From Nitrosomonas sp. (GTDB lineage Bacteria > Pseudomonadota > Gammaproteobacteria > Burkholderiales > Nitrosomonadaceae): a stretch of DNA of 51,389 nt. This document shows, piece after piece, positions 18,497 to 28,487 of this stretch. The notes beneath the pieces were generated by a model, which saw only the letters and a program-made list of their open reading frames with translations, did no database searches and was not told the DNA's origin. The stretch covers positions 1 through 51,389 of the forward strand of contig JAJFJJ010000010.1 of assembly GCA_021774195.1 (NCBI GenBank). The letters are read 5' to 3'. The position numbers and the translations under genes are program-made. Each line of letters opens with the position of its first letter. The first letter of the stretch is position 1.

Positions 18497-19252
18497 ATGA
18501 AAAAAACCAAGAAAACAAAAAAAGAAAACAAAACGACAGAAACGGAAGTGAAGCAGCAAAACTCTGATAACTTGGCTGAAGCGGTTGCCGTGGAAGAGGA
18601 GAGTGTTGATACGGTAGCTACATCAGAATCTTCTTCTAAACTGTCTGTTATAGAAGACTGTATTGATCACACCAGGGATGTGCTTGCGACGCAACTAGGA
18701 CTTGTGAAAGATAAAGGGTATGATTTTGCCCCCGAGTTTAAAGACATGACGACTCAGCTTTATCTGTTTGGCGTTATGTGGAAGTATGCTGAAGAACTGG
18801 AAGGTGTGACTGATGCTAGAGAAACGGCATTTAAAGCGTTGGAAGTTATGCTGTTACGTGATGGTATGCGTAAAAAACATGTGCCAAAGCGAATAGAATT
18901 TCTGAAAAATATGTCTAAAGTCGAAGATGGTAGTAACGCATTGGCTGTGGCGATAGGATACGATTCTCAGTTAGATGACAATAGCCTGGCTGAGGTATTT
19001 GATCATTATGTTGATGATGTTCAGGTCTCCGGTTCATTCTGGCGTTTGTATGATCGCTGTAAAAAAACCATGTTGTATGGTGGCTTGTTCGTTGCATTTG
19101 TGGTGATATGGTTTGTGACACTATTTATGCCTGGTAACACAACAATTGCCATACTTGCTGCGGGATTGATTTCAGCCGCTTTATTTGTGATTCCGGTATT
19201 TTTGGTTGGACTGTTGATTTATCATTTGAAAATCAAGAAATCCAAACAATAA
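18497..19252 (+). CDS. Hypothetical membrane-anchored protein
   Basis: About 251 residues in three parts: a Lys/Thr/Glu-rich low-complexity N terminus (1-60), a soluble helical middle domain (65-185), and two hydrophobic helices near the C terminus (around 195-215 and 220-243) ending in KIKKSKQ. I do not recognise the family. The ATG at 18497, 8 bases after AAGG, is preferred to the GTG at 18491. It stands alone between metF and folD. Confidence 0.75.
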   Translation: MKKTKKTKKENKTTETEVKQQNSDNLAEAVAVEEESVDTVATSESSSKLSVIEDCIDHTRDVLATQLGLVKDKGYDFAPEFKDMTTQLYLFGVMWKYAEELEGVTDARETAFKALEVMLLRDGMRKKHVPKRIEFLKNMSKVEDGSNALAVAIGYDSQLDDNSLAEVFDHYVDDVQVSGSFWRLYDRCKKTMLYGGLFVAFVVIWFVTLFMPGNTTIAILAAGLISAALFVIPVFLVGLLIYHLKIKKSKQ

Positions 19253-19287
19253 AATTTAAATAATCTGACTGGCCATTATAGCTAAGC

Positions 19288-20154
19288 ATGAGCGCACAAA
19301 TTATAGATGGCAAGACAATCGCTGGACAGGTACGTGCCGAGTGGAAACTTCGGGTTGATAACCTAATTGAAAAGGGGATTACGCCTGGTCTGGCCGTATT
19401 GATCGTTGGTGATGACCCGGCTTCGACTATTTATGTCCGTAATAAAATTAAAGCATGTAGCAACATCGGTATTTATTCTGAGGTGCATCGATTTTCAGGT
19501 AATGCTTCTCAAGATGAAGTGCTCGATTGCATTAAAAAGCTTAACCGAAATGAGAAAATACATGGCATCTTAGTGCAGTTGCCGTTGCCATTGCATTTTA
19601 AAAACGATCAGGTCATTACATCGATTGCGACGGAAAAAGATGTCGATGGTTTTCATTTATATAATGTTGGCGCATTAGTGACCGGAAATGCGATTTTCTC
19701 GCCTTGTACACCCTATGGGGTTATGGTGATGCTAGAAAAGAATAATGTTTCGATTGAAGGGCAACATGCTGTCGTGGTTGGGCGCAGTAATATTGTGGGT
19801 AAACCGATGGCGTTAATGCTGTTAGCGCAAGGCGCAACGGTTACGGTCTGTACTTCCAAAACGAAAAATTTGGCTTCATTTACACGAAATGCGGATATTT
19901 TGGTGGTGGCAACTGGGCGGGCTAAAATGATTACAGCTGAAATGATTAAGCCGGGTGCGACCGTTATCGATGTTGGTATCAATCGTTTACCCGACGGTAA
20001 ACTTTGTGGCGATGTTGATTTTGAGTCGGCTAAAGAGATCGCTGGCTACATTACACCAGTGCCTGGTGGTGTCGGACCAATGACGATTACCATGTTGCTG
20101 TGTAATACGATTATTGCTGCAGAGCGGGTACAAACGAATATTGGACAAGTATGA
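19288..20154 (+). CDS. folD: Bifunctional methylene-THF dehydrogenase/cyclohydrolase
   Basis: Interconverts 5,10-methylene- and 10-formyl-THF with NADP. The 288-residue protein has the catalytic YxxxK pair (Y49, K53 in IYVRNK), the QLPLPLH segment, the VVGRSNIVGKPMA cofactor loop and PGGVGPMTITML near the end. It is followed after 31 bp by aceE. Confidence 0.97.
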   Translation: MSAQIIDGKTIAGQVRAEWKLRVDNLIEKGITPGLAVLIVGDDPASTIYVRNKIKACSNIGIYSEVHRFSGNASQDEVLDCIKKLNRNEKIHGILVQLPLPLHFKNDQVITSIATEKDVDGFHLYNVGALVTGNAIFSPCTPYGVMVMLEKNNVSIEGQHAVVVGRSNIVGKPMALMLLAQGATVTVCTSKTKNLASFTRNADILVVATGRAKMITAEMIKPGATVIDVGINRLPDGKLCGDVDFESAKEIAGYITPVPGGVGPMTITMLLCNTIIAAERVQTNIGQV

Positions 20155-20185
20155 GTCAATTAATTTTTAATGGTAATACTTGAAC

Positions 20186-22846
20186 ATGGAATCTCAACCA
20201 GATATTGATCCACAAGAAACACAAGAATGGCTGGAAGCACTTGAGTCTGTTCTGCTTAATGAAGGTGAAGAGCGCGCACATTTTTTACTAGAAAAGCTGG
20301 TTGAAAGGGCGCGTCGATCAGGTGCTTATCTTCCGTATAGTGCTAACACGGCTTATCTCAATACTATCCCAACTGGAAAAGAAAAGCGTTCACCTGGTAA
20401 TCACGAAATTGAGCACCGTATTCGTGCGTATGTACGATGGAATGCGATGGCAATGGTATTACGGGCGAATCTAAACACCAATGTTGGTGGTCATATCGCC
20501 TCTTTTGCATCTGCTGCAACACTTTATGATGTGGGTTATAACCATTTCTGGCGTAACGCGAGTGAACATCATGGTGGTGACTTGGTCTATACCCAGGGCC
20601 ATTCAGCGCCTGGAATTTATGCTTATGCGTTTTTGGCTGGCGAATTGACCGAGGAACACCTTAATAATTTTCGGCAAGAAGTGGGCGGTAAAGGCTTGTC
20701 TTCTTATCCGCACCCTTGGTTAATGCCGAACTTTTGGCAGTTCCCGACTGTTTCAATGGGATTGGGCCCATTAATGGCGATTTATCAGGCACGATTTATG
20801 AAGTACTTGGGTAGTCGCAACCTTGTTAATACGGATGGCCGTAAAATCTGGGCGTTTATGGGTGATGGGGAGATGGATGAACCTGAGTCACTTGGCGCGA
20901 TTTCACTTGCTTCGCGTGAGAAACTGGATAATCTGATTTTCGTCATTAATTGTAATTTACAACGACTGGACGGTCCCGTACGAGGAAATGGGAAAATCAT
21001 TCAAGAGTTGGAATGTGATTTTCGGGGTACTGGTTGGAATGTTATCAAGGTTATCTGGGGGTCTTATTGGGATCCGTTATTAGCCAAGGATACGAAAGGC
21101 TTATTGCAAAAACGCATGATGGAATGTGTGGACGGAGAATATCAAACCATCAAATCGAAAGATGGGGCCTATGTTCGTAAACATTTCTTTGGGAAATATC
21201 CAGAACTGCTTGAAATGGTTGCTAATATGTCTGATGATGATATCTGGCGTTTAAATCGTGGCGGTCATGATCCACATAAAGTTTATGCCGCATACGCTGA
21301 AGCTATCAAACATACTGGTCAGCCTACTGTTATTCTAGTGAAAACGATTAAAGGCTATGGGATGGGTGAAGCTGGTGAAGCGCAAAATATTACTCACCAG
21401 CAAAAAAAGATGGGGACCACTTCATTAAAAGCATTTCGTAACCGATTTGGTTTGGATATAGCTGATGACATCATTGATGATGTTCCGTATCTGAAATTAG
21501 CTGAGGACTCGCCGGAATACGCGTATATGCAAGAGCGACGACAAGCCTTAGGTGGCTTTTTTCATCAACGTAAAACCAGCGCTAAAGCATTGGAAATACC
21601 GCCATTGTCAGCGTTTGAGTCCATACTAAAGGCTAGTGGGAAAGGACGTGAATCATCGACTACCATGGCATTTGTTCGTGTGCTGAATATATTGGTCAAG
21701 GATAAGCAAATTGGTAAACATATTGTGCCAATTGTGGCGGATGAATCACGTACATTTGGTATGGAAGGTATGTTCCGTCAATTGAGTATCTGGTCATCAG
21801 TTGGTCAACTTTATACGCCACAAGATGCGGACCAATTGATGTATTACAAAGAAGACAAAAACGGTCAGATCCTGCAAGAAGGAATCAACGAAGCGGGCGC
21901 AATGTCATCTTGGATCGCAGCAGCAACGTCCTACAGCACGCATGGGATTCAGATGATCCCATTCTTCATTTTTTATTCGATGTTTGGTTTTCAGCGGATT
22001 GGTGATCTGGCCTGGGCAGCAGGCGATATGCGTAGCCGGGGGTTTTTGCTTGGTGGCACAGCTGGGCGTACCACGCTGAATGGGGAAGGTTTGCAACATG
22101 AGGATGGTCATAGCCATTTGACCGCTTCTACGATTCCCAACTGCGTCTCTTATGATCCGACATTTGCTTATGAACTTGCGGTGATTATTCATGATGGCTT
22201 GCGTCGGATGTATCGTGAGCAAGAGGATATTTTTTATTATATTACAGTAATGAATGAAAATTATCCGCAACCTGAAATGCCAAAAGGCGTTGAACAAGAC
22301 ATCCTAAAAGGAATGTATTTGTTGAAGGAAGTGAGTAAACGTAGCAAAGGTGTGCGGGTGCAATTATTGGGTTCCGGTACGATTTTGCGTGAGGTAATTG
22401 CCGCGGCTGATATTCTGAAGAAAGACTATAAAATTGATGCGGATATATGGAGTGTCCCCAGCTTTACAGAGGTACGGCGTGAGGCATTAAGTGTGGCGCG
22501 TTGGAACATGTTGCATCCGACTAAAAAGGCTAAACTTTCCCATGTGGAAACTTGCTTCAAAGGACGGGAGGGGCCAGTTGTGGCAGCGACTGATTATATG
22601 AAAATTTATGCGGATCAGATTCGAGAATTTGTGCCGGGTTGTTATCGAGTTTTGGGAACAGATGGTTTTGGGCGTTCTGATACGCGTGAAAAACTGCGTC
22701 ATTTTTTTGAGGTGGATCGCTATTATATTACTGTTTGTGTTTTGAAAGCGCTGATGGAAGAAGGAAAGGTGACTTCCAAGCAAGTCGCCCAAGCGATTAA
22801 GACATTTGGGATTGATCCTGATAAGCCGGATCCAGTGACGCTCTAG
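20186..22846 (+). CDS. aceE: Pyruvate dehydrogenase E1 component
   Basis: Thiamine-diphosphate enzyme that decarboxylates pyruvate and acetylates the E2 lipoyl group. The 886-residue homodimeric type has the ThDP motif GDGEMDEPES followed by INCNLQRLDGP. The substrate-loop segment GRTTLNGEGLQHEDGHSH is present. I choose the ATG at 20186, with a TTG two codons earlier in frame. It is followed by aceF; no lpd (E3) gene is in the window. Confidence 0.97.
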   Translation: MESQPDIDPQETQEWLEALESVLLNEGEERAHFLLEKLVERARRSGAYLPYSANTAYLNTIPTGKEKRSPGNHEIEHRIRAYVRWNAMAMVLRANLNTNVGGHIASFASAATLYDVGYNHFWRNASEHHGGDLVYTQGHSAPGIYAYAFLAGELTEEHLNNFRQEVGGKGLSSYPHPWLMPNFWQFPTVSMGLGPLMAIYQARFMKYLGSRNLVNTDGRKIWAFMGDGEMDEPESLGAISLASREKLDNLIFVINCNLQRLDGPVRGNGKIIQELECDFRGTGWNVIKVIWGSYWDPLLAKDTKGLLQKRMMECVDGEYQTIKSKDGAYVRKHFFGKYPELLEMVANMSDDDIWRLNRGGHDPHKVYAAYAEAIKHTGQPTVILVKTIKGYGMGEAGEAQNITHQQKKMGTTSLKAFRNRFGLDIADDIIDDVPYLKLAEDSPEYAYMQERRQALGGFFHQRKTSAKALEIPPLSAFESILKASGKGRESSTTMAFVRVLNILVKDKQIGKHIVPIVADESRTFGMEGMFRQLSIWSSVGQLYTPQDADQLMYYKEDKNGQILQEGINEAGAMSSWIAAATSYSTHGIQMIPFFIFYSMFGFQRIGDLAWAAGDMRSRGFLLGGTAGRTTLNGEGLQHEDGHSHLTASTIPNCVSYDPTFAYELAVIIHDGLRRMYREQEDIFYYITVMNENYPQPEMPKGVEQDILKGMYLLKEVSKRSKGVRVQLLGSGTILREVIAAADILKKDYKIDADIWSVPSFTEVRREALSVARWNMLHPTKKAKLSHVETCFKGREGPVVAATDYMKIYADQIREFVPGCYRVLGTDGFGRSDTREKLRHFFEVDRYYITVCVLKALMEEGKVTSKQVAQAIKTFGIDPDKPDPVTL

Positions 22847-22914
22847 ATATTCCGATGATGATTTGCTCCCCTGGAATATAACGCTTCTGTATCAATATGA
22901 CTTAAGGAAAATGA

Positions 22915-24225
22915 GTGGGTGACATTAAGCAAGTATTAGTTCCTGATATCGGTGACTTTACAGATGTTCCGGTTATAGAAGTTCTAGTTCAACCCGGCGA
23001 TCAGGTTAATCATGAAGATTCCTTAGTCACACTGGAATCTGATAAGGCGACCATAGAAGTTCCTGCACCATTTTCTGGTGTTATTAAAACGATTGCAGTG
23101 AAGCCTGGAGATAAAGTTTCAGAAGGGTCGTTGATTTTATCAATGGATGTTTTAGAAGAACAAACAGACCATATCGCTAACGTGGCCGTAGCGCAGCCAG
23201 ATGATAAAATGCGGGCCTCGATTTCTACACCGAAAGAAACTAAATCTGAACAGAAGAAGGTAACAAAGCAGCCGCCGAAAGCCTTAACGGATACCCAAAT
23301 ATTAGACCTGACAAAAGCACATGCCGGACCATCGGTGCGACGTTTTGCACGTGAACTAGGCGTTAATTTAAGTTTGATTACTGGAAGTGGTCCAAAGCAA
23401 CGTATTCTTAAAGAAGATGTGCAGGCGTACGTTAAGGCAACATTGTCAAAAAAACAGGACAGCAATCAATTGGGTGCTGCGTTGGATTTGTTGCCTTGGC
23501 CGCAAATTGATTTTGCCAAATTTGGTCCGATTGAATTAAAGTCGTTAACACGTATTAAACAAATTACTGGTGCTAACTTACACCGCAACTGGGTGATGAT
23601 TCCCCATGTTACTCAATTTGATGAAGCTGATATCACAGACCTGGAAGAACTGCGTAAAGAATCCAATCAAGCAGTGCAGGACGGAAAAATAAAACTAACC
23701 ATGTTGGCCTTTCTGATGAAGGCGATTATCTCTTCACTAAAGAAATTCCCGGATTTTAATGCGTCGCTGGATAACAACGGTGATGAAACGAATTTGATCA
23801 TTAAGCATTATTATCATTTGGGTTTTGCAGTAGATACACCAAATGGTTTGATGGTGCCGGTACTAAGGGATGTTGATCAGAAGGGCGTTATGGCAATTGC
23901 TGAAGAATTAGGACGACTATCTTTGTTGGCTCGTGAAGGTAAATTAAAACCAACTGAGATACAAGGTGCCAGTTTTACGATTTCAAGCTTGGGGGGAATT
24001 GGCGGTACCGCGTTCACACCAATCATTAATGCGCCGGAAGTGGCGATCTTAGGTGTATCGAGAGCAAACTATAAACCAATATACCGTGATAATCAATTTG
24101 TTCCGAGGCTAATGTTACCCTTGTCTTTATCTTATGATCATAGGGTTATTGACGGCGCATCTGCTGCACGTTTTACTTCACATTTGGCTGAAGTTTTAAC
24201 CGATATGCGTTTAGCGTTGCTATAA
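22915..24225 (+). CDS. aceF: Pyruvate dehydrogenase E2, dihydrolipoyl acetyltransferase
   Basis: Core of the complex, transferring acetyl to CoA. The 436 residues contain one N-terminal lipoyl domain (lipoyl Lys44 in ESDKATIEV), a charged linker, the E1/E3-binding domain (around 138-170, GPSVRRFARELGV) and the catalytic domain with H409-R-V-I-D413-G. One lipoyl domain is fewer than the three of E. coli. The start is a GTG 8 bases after AAGG; an ATG 4 bases earlier is out of frame and stops after three codons. Confidence 0.96.
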   Translation: MGDIKQVLVPDIGDFTDVPVIEVLVQPGDQVNHEDSLVTLESDKATIEVPAPFSGVIKTIAVKPGDKVSEGSLILSMDVLEEQTDHIANVAVAQPDDKMRASISTPKETKSEQKKVTKQPPKALTDTQILDLTKAHAGPSVRRFARELGVNLSLITGSGPKQRILKEDVQAYVKATLSKKQDSNQLGAALDLLPWPQIDFAKFGPIELKSLTRIKQITGANLHRNWVMIPHVTQFDEADITDLEELRKESNQAVQDGKIKLTMLAFLMKAIISSLKKFPDFNASLDNNGDETNLIIKHYYHLGFAVDTPNGLMVPVLRDVDQKGVMAIAEELGRLSLLAREGKLKPTEIQGASFTISSLGGIGGTAFTPIINAPEVAILGVSRANYKPIYRDNQFVPRLMLPLSLSYDHRVIDGASAARFTSHLAEVLTDMRLALL

Positions 24226-24239
24226 AATAACGTGGTTAA

Positions 24240-24917
24240 ATGAGTAAAGATAAAATTCCTGTTGTTGGTGTCTATGGGGGTACTTTTGATCCTATCCACT
24301 ATGCGCATTTGCGAGTAGCTGAAGAATTATTAGATACGGTTGGTTTCAGGCAATTTCATTTTCTCCCTTCAAGTGAGCCTCGTTTAAGAGATATACCTGG
24401 CGCATCTAAATTTCACCGAAAAATGATGGTGCAGTTGGCTATTCAAGATAATGAGAGGTTTTCATTGGATAGTCGGGAAATGAATCGTTCAGGCGTCACT
24501 AGAACGGTAGAGACGTTACGTGAATATAGACAGCAATTTGGTAACAATACGGCGCTATGTTTTGTTATGGGTGCAGATGCTTTTGTGAAACTGCATCAAT
24601 GGTATTGCTGGCAGGAACTATTTCAGCTGTGTCATTTGATTATTGTTGGACGTCCTGGTAATAAACATGTGATGAGTCCAGGCACGCTTGTGCAAGAACT
24701 GAAAAATGAATGTGAGATGCGTTGGGTGACCAATGCAAATGAATTAGCATGCCAATCGAGTGGCTTAATATTTGCGGCCAATACGACATTGCTGGAAATT
24801 TCCGCGACAAAAATACGTACATTGATTTCTTGTAACAAGAGTGTGCGTTATTTATTGCCGGAAATAGTTTACGATTATATTAAAACTAATCATCTGTACG
24901 ATGGAGAAGACAACTGA
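24240..24917 (+). CDS. nadD: Nicotinate-nucleotide adenylyltransferase
   Basis: Adenylylates nicotinate mononucleotide in NAD synthesis. The 225-residue nucleotidyltransferase has GGTFDPIHYAH (13-23); the usual HxGH reads H20-Y-A-H23, with Ala for Gly. The C-terminal ISATKIR motif is intact. It is followed by rsfS 10 bp after its stop, the common order. Confidence 0.94.
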   Translation: MSKDKIPVVGVYGGTFDPIHYAHLRVAEELLDTVGFRQFHFLPSSEPRLRDIPGASKFHRKMMVQLAIQDNERFSLDSREMNRSGVTRTVETLREYRQQFGNNTALCFVMGADAFVKLHQWYCWQELFQLCHLIIVGRPGNKHVMSPGTLVQELKNECEMRWVTNANELACQSSGLIFAANTTLLEISATKIRTLISCNKSVRYLLPEIVYDYIKTNHLYDGEDN

Positions 24918-24927
24918 GGTTCTTAGC

Positions 24928-25257
24928 ATGAATTCTGAATTATTGGCACGCACCATAGTTTCTGCGCTTGAAGATATCAAGGCGCAGGATATTAAAGTCT
25001 TGGATGTCACAAAAATTACGGCAATGTTTGATTACGTTATTATTGCCAGTGCGGAGTCGTCACGCCAGACCAAAGCACTGGCCAATAATGTACAAGGAAA
25101 AGTTAAAGCTGCGGGCGGTAAAATCTATAGCGTTGAAGGCGAGCAAACGGGAGAATGGTTGCTTGTTGACGTTGGTGATATCGTTGTACATATTATGCAA
25201 CCGGCAGTACGAGAGTATTACAATCTGGAAGCTTTGTGGGAAACACAAGAGTCGTAA
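24928..25257 (+). CDS. rsfS: Ribosomal silencing factor RsfS
   Basis: Binds L14 and blocks joining of the ribosomal subunits in starvation. The 109 residues include the DVTKITAMFDYVIIASAESS region, EGEQTGEWLLVDVGDIVVHIM and the YYNLEALW end. The frame opens at an ATG at 24901 within nadD, but the ATG at 24928, 8 bases after GAGG, gives the normal length. Confidence 0.95.
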   Translation: MNSELLARTIVSALEDIKAQDIKVLDVTKITAMFDYVIIASAESSRQTKALANNVQGKVKAAGGKIYSVEGEQTGEWLLVDVGDIVVHIMQPAVREYYNLEALWETQES

Positions 25258-25302
25258 CAATATCAAATTCTAGCAAGATGATACAACGCTGAAAAGCATA
25301 AA

Positions 25303-25773
25303 ATGAAGATCAATATCATTGCAGTTGGTCATAAGATGCCTGGTTGGGTCAATACCGGTTATATGGAATATATTAAACGGTTGCCACGAGAGTTTTCAGC
25401 AAGGTTGGTCGAAATTAAACCAGAAAAACGCACTAATAGCCGACAAAAGCAACAGATTCTAAGTGTCGAAGGTAAGCGTGTTCTATCTGCTATTCCAACA
25501 GGTTGTCGACGAGTCGTTTTGGACGAACATGGCGATCAATGGACAACCAAACAATTCGCCAATGTCATTACGGAATGGATGAGGGAAGGTGACGATGCGG
25601 TTTTTGTAATTGGCGGGGCGGATGGATTACATCATGATATCAAGGCATCAGCAAATGAATTGTTGGCACTTTCAAGATTGACCATGCCACATGGGATGGT
25701 TCGGATTCTGTTGGCTGAGCAATTATATCGTGCGATTTCCATTATTAATAATCATCCTTATCACCGAGAATAG
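25303..25773 (+). CDS. rlmH: 23S rRNA pseudouridine-1915 N3-methyltransferase
   Basis: SPOUT-class enzyme that methylates pseudouridine 1915 of 23S rRNA. The 156 residues have the typical MKINIIAVGHKMP start, the VFVIGGADGLH segment of the SAM-binding knot and the ALSRLTMPHGMVRILLAEQLYRA end. It follows rsfS in the usual order. Confidence 0.96.
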   Translation: MKINIIAVGHKMPGWVNTGYMEYIKRLPREFSARLVEIKPEKRTNSRQKQQILSVEGKRVLSAIPTGCRRVVLDEHGDQWTTKQFANVITEWMREGDDAVFVIGGADGLHHDIKASANELLALSRLTMPHGMVRILLAEQLYRAISIINNHPYHRE

Positions 25774-25900
25774 CTCATTTGTAATATATTAGTCGTCAAA
25801 GACATTGAAATGTGGATTGGAACTGCTTATTTTTGTCATTATAAGTTCCTAAAATAAGAATAAAATGGCTTTATAGTTATAATAACGACAGATTTATATT

Positions 25901-26527
25901 ATGAATTTCCCAGAAAATCGTGTTTATCTTGCATCTCGTAGTCTTCGCCGAAGAGAGTTATTAAAACAAATTGGTGTAAAATATAATATTCTATTGATGC
26001 GCGAAACCATCAATCGGCCCGCTGATATCGATGAAACGCCATTGCCTGATGAGTCTCCGACTGATTATGTTTATCGTATCGTTAATGTTAAAGCCACGGA
26101 GGGGCGGACGAGATTAATTCAACGCGGGTTACCTTTGTTACCCGTTTTAGTGGCTGATACAGTTGTGACCATAGATGGTTGCATTCTTGGCAAACCACAA
26201 GATGCTGCACATGCACAAGAAATGCTAAGTACACTTTCCGGTCGATCTCACCAAGTGATGACAGCGATAGCTGTTGCAGTGAAAGAAAAAATTCAAGTTC
26301 GACTTTCTACGACAATAGTTCGGTTTCGTGAGATTAACGAGCATGAAATGCGATATATGATCAGTGATGGAAAAATTTTTGATAAAGCAGGAGCCTATGC
26401 GATCCAGGGTATTGCAGCTTCATTTATTGTTGAAATATCTGGTAGTTACAGTGGTGTTATGGGGCTGCCATTATTTGAAACAACGCAATTGCTTGAGGAA
26501 GTAGGAATAAAAGTTTTTCCTGAGTGA
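25901..26527 (+). CDS. maf: Maf family nucleotide pyrophosphatase
   Basis: House-cleaning NTP pyrophosphatase. The 208 residues start with VYLASRSLRRRELL, have the VLVADTVVTIDG segment with the catalytic Asp, and GKPQDAAHAQEML, LSGRSHQVMTA and the KAGAYAIQG motif. The YhdE type (dTTP/UTP) is likely, but the subtype is not settled by these motifs. It is followed by rng. Confidence 0.92.
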   Translation: MNFPENRVYLASRSLRRRELLKQIGVKYNILLMRETINRPADIDETPLPDESPTDYVYRIVNVKATEGRTRLIQRGLPLLPVLVADTVVTIDGCILGKPQDAAHAQEMLSTLSGRSHQVMTAIAVAVKEKIQVRLSTTIVRFREINEHEMRYMISDGKIFDKAGAYAIQGIAASFIVEISGSYSGVMGLPLFETTQLLEEVGIKVFPE

Positions 26528-26646
26528 ATGCATAGCTTTTTGCTATTAAAAAGATAACGAACTTGTGGATTATTCTTTAGTCCCTGGACCATAAATTAAT
26601 CGGTAGTTTTAGAGAAATTGCCAGCATAAAAATAACGATAACTTTT

Positions 26647-28101
26647 ATGAGTAATGAAATTCTTGTCAATATTACACCTCAAGAAACCCGTGTTGCAATT
26701 TTAGAACAAGGTGTGACCCAAGAGTTGCATATAGAGCGCACAGGAGGTCGAGGAATTGTCGGTAATATCTATAATGGTTGCATCAGCCGTGTTTTACCTG
26801 GTATGCAATCTGCCTTTGTAGATATCGGGCTTGATCGCGCAGCTTTTTTGCATGTTGCAGATGTCTGGGAAGCACATCAAAATGGTGAATTGGTGAAGCC
26901 TATAGAGAAATTACTGTATGAAGGAAACAATATTCTTGTGCAGGTTATCAAGGATGCTATTGGGACGAAAGGAGCTCGGTTATCAACCCAAATTAGTCTG
27001 GCCGGGCGTATGCTGGTTTTTCTACCTCAAGAATCACATATTGGAATTTCACAGCGTATCGATGACGAAGAAGAACGTGAACTATTACGTGAGAAATTGC
27101 AGCATGTCATACCATTAGAAGAGAAAGGCGGTTATATCATTCGGACAATGGCTGAAGCGGCAGAAGAAGATGATTTGCAGGCCGATATCGAGTATCTACA
27201 TAAGCTTTGGCACGATATTCAACAAAAATCTTTGACGTTTGCAGCGCCAGCTTTACTCTATCAAGATCTAGACCTTAGTCATCGGGTATTGCGTGATTTT
27301 GTGAGTGATGATTCCAAACGAATCCAAGTCGATTCTCGTGAGAATTTTCAAAAATTGGCTGTATTTGCTGAGAATTACATGACAAATATTGCAGAACGAA
27401 TTGATTTGTATGATGGAGAGAGGCCGCTATTTGATTTATATGGGGTGGAAGATGAGATCGAGAAATCACTAGCAAAACGTGTCGATTTGAAATCAGGTGG
27501 TTATCTTATTATTGATCAGACTGAAGCGCTCACAACCATGGATGTGAATACGGGTGGATACATTGGGGTGAGAAATTTTGATGATACAATTTTTAAAACG
27601 AATCTTGAAGCTGCGCAAGTGATCGCGCGCCAGCTTCGTCTACGCAACCTTGGTGGTATCATCATTATTGATTTTATTGATATGGATTCTGAGGAACACA
27701 AGAATTCAGTGTTAGTAGAATTTAACAAAGCGTTGGCAAAAGATAGAACTCGTATGACGGTAAACGGCTTTACCACGCTGGGTTTAGTTGAAATGACACG
27801 TAAACGTACGCGTGAAAGTCTCTCACATGTGTTATGTGAACCTTGTCCGACCTGCCGAGGGCGTGGGGAAATTAGAACTGCGCAAACAATCTGTTATGAA
27901 ATATTGAGAGAATTGTTACGTGAATCTAGGCAATTTGACGCGAATGGATTTTGTATTCTAGCCGCGCAACAGGTAATTGATTTGTTTTTGGATGAGGAAT
28001 CTCAGAGTCTTGCGCAATTAGGGGACTTTATTGCTAAACCGATTAGCCTTCAGGTTGAGGAATCATATACGCAAGAGCAATATGACGTAATATTGATGTG
28101 A
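26647..28101 (+). CDS. rng: Ribonuclease G
   Basis: RNase E/G family endonuclease that matures the 16S rRNA 5' end. The 484 residues have an S1 RNA-binding region near 35-125, the RNase H-like catalytic core with MDVNTGG and IIDFIDMD (metal-binding Asp residues) and the zinc-link CEPCPTCRGRG. There is no long C-terminal scaffold, so it is RNase G rather than RNase E. Its 484 residues are a normal RNase G length. Confidence 0.94.
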   Translation: MSNEILVNITPQETRVAILEQGVTQELHIERTGGRGIVGNIYNGCISRVLPGMQSAFVDIGLDRAAFLHVADVWEAHQNGELVKPIEKLLYEGNNILVQVIKDAIGTKGARLSTQISLAGRMLVFLPQESHIGISQRIDDEEERELLREKLQHVIPLEEKGGYIIRTMAEAAEEDDLQADIEYLHKLWHDIQQKSLTFAAPALLYQDLDLSHRVLRDFVSDDSKRIQVDSRENFQKLAVFAENYMTNIAERIDLYDGERPLFDLYGVEDEIEKSLAKRVDLKSGGYLIIDQTEALTTMDVNTGGYIGVRNFDDTIFKTNLEAAQVIARQLRLRNLGGIIIIDFIDMDSEEHKNSVLVEFNKALAKDRTRMTVNGFTTLGLVEMTRKRTRESLSHVLCEPCPTCRGRGEIRTAQTICYEILRELLRESRQFDANGFCILAAQQVIDLFLDEESQSLAQLGDFIAKPISLQVEESYTQEQYDVILM

Positions 28102-28169
28102 TTGAAGATAAGATCAACTATTTAAACAAAGGTTAGTCATTTAAGCCATAGTGCTGCCACTTAATGATT

Positions 28170-28235
28170 AGACAATGTTCTTCTTGTCCATTAACTCAGA
28201 AATAAATTCAACCCGATTCTGAATTTCAAACATTA
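28170..28235 (-). CDS. Tiny ORF overlapping the flgM stop
   Basis: The flgM stop TAA overlaps an ATG (TAATG), which opens a 21-codon frame ending ...MDKKNIV. A coupled start here is where flgN usually follows flgM, so this may be the remnant of a deleted flgN. Too short to identify. Confidence 0.2.
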
Positions 28236-28454
28236 AACTTCGCCTTTTTTAGATTTAATTAATTCTTTTACTGCTTCTAATAATCGGTCAGCGACAATTT
28301 CAGAGTTGACTTTAAAGCTTCCTTCGCTAATTTCTTGTTTAATTCTTTCGACTCGAACTGTATCGACTTCATAATCTCCTGATGAAGTGACATCAATGTT
28401 TTCGTCATCGGCAGACATCATTGGTAATGGATTTAGTGAGTGATTTATTTTCAA
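28233..28454 (-). CDS. flgM: FlgM, anti-sigma-28 factor
   Basis: Inhibits the flagellar sigma factor FliA. The 73-residue product has the FlgM C-terminal sigma-binding region, with VRVERIKQEISEGSFKVN and a VADRLLEAVKELI helix. It is somewhat short against the usual 90-100 residues, the missing part being the flexible N terminus. It starts with TTG, 7 bases after AAAAGG. A FliA-type promoter lies just upstream. No other flagellar gene is in the window, so it stands isolated beside an IS21 remnant. Confidence 0.85.
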   Translation of the reverse strand: MKINHSLNPLPMMSADDENIDVTSSGDYEVDTVRVERIKQEISEGSFKVNSEIVADRLLEAVKELIKSKKGEV

Positions 28455-28487
28455 TGTTTTTTCCTTTTATCAGTTCCCTTGTGTGGG

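Noticed and set aside
24908..24924. ACAACTGAGGTTCTTAG, similar to the MITE terminal repeat
   Set aside because: It lies within the end of nadD and the rsfS leader, shares only about 10 contiguous bases with the MITE end, and has no flanking element.
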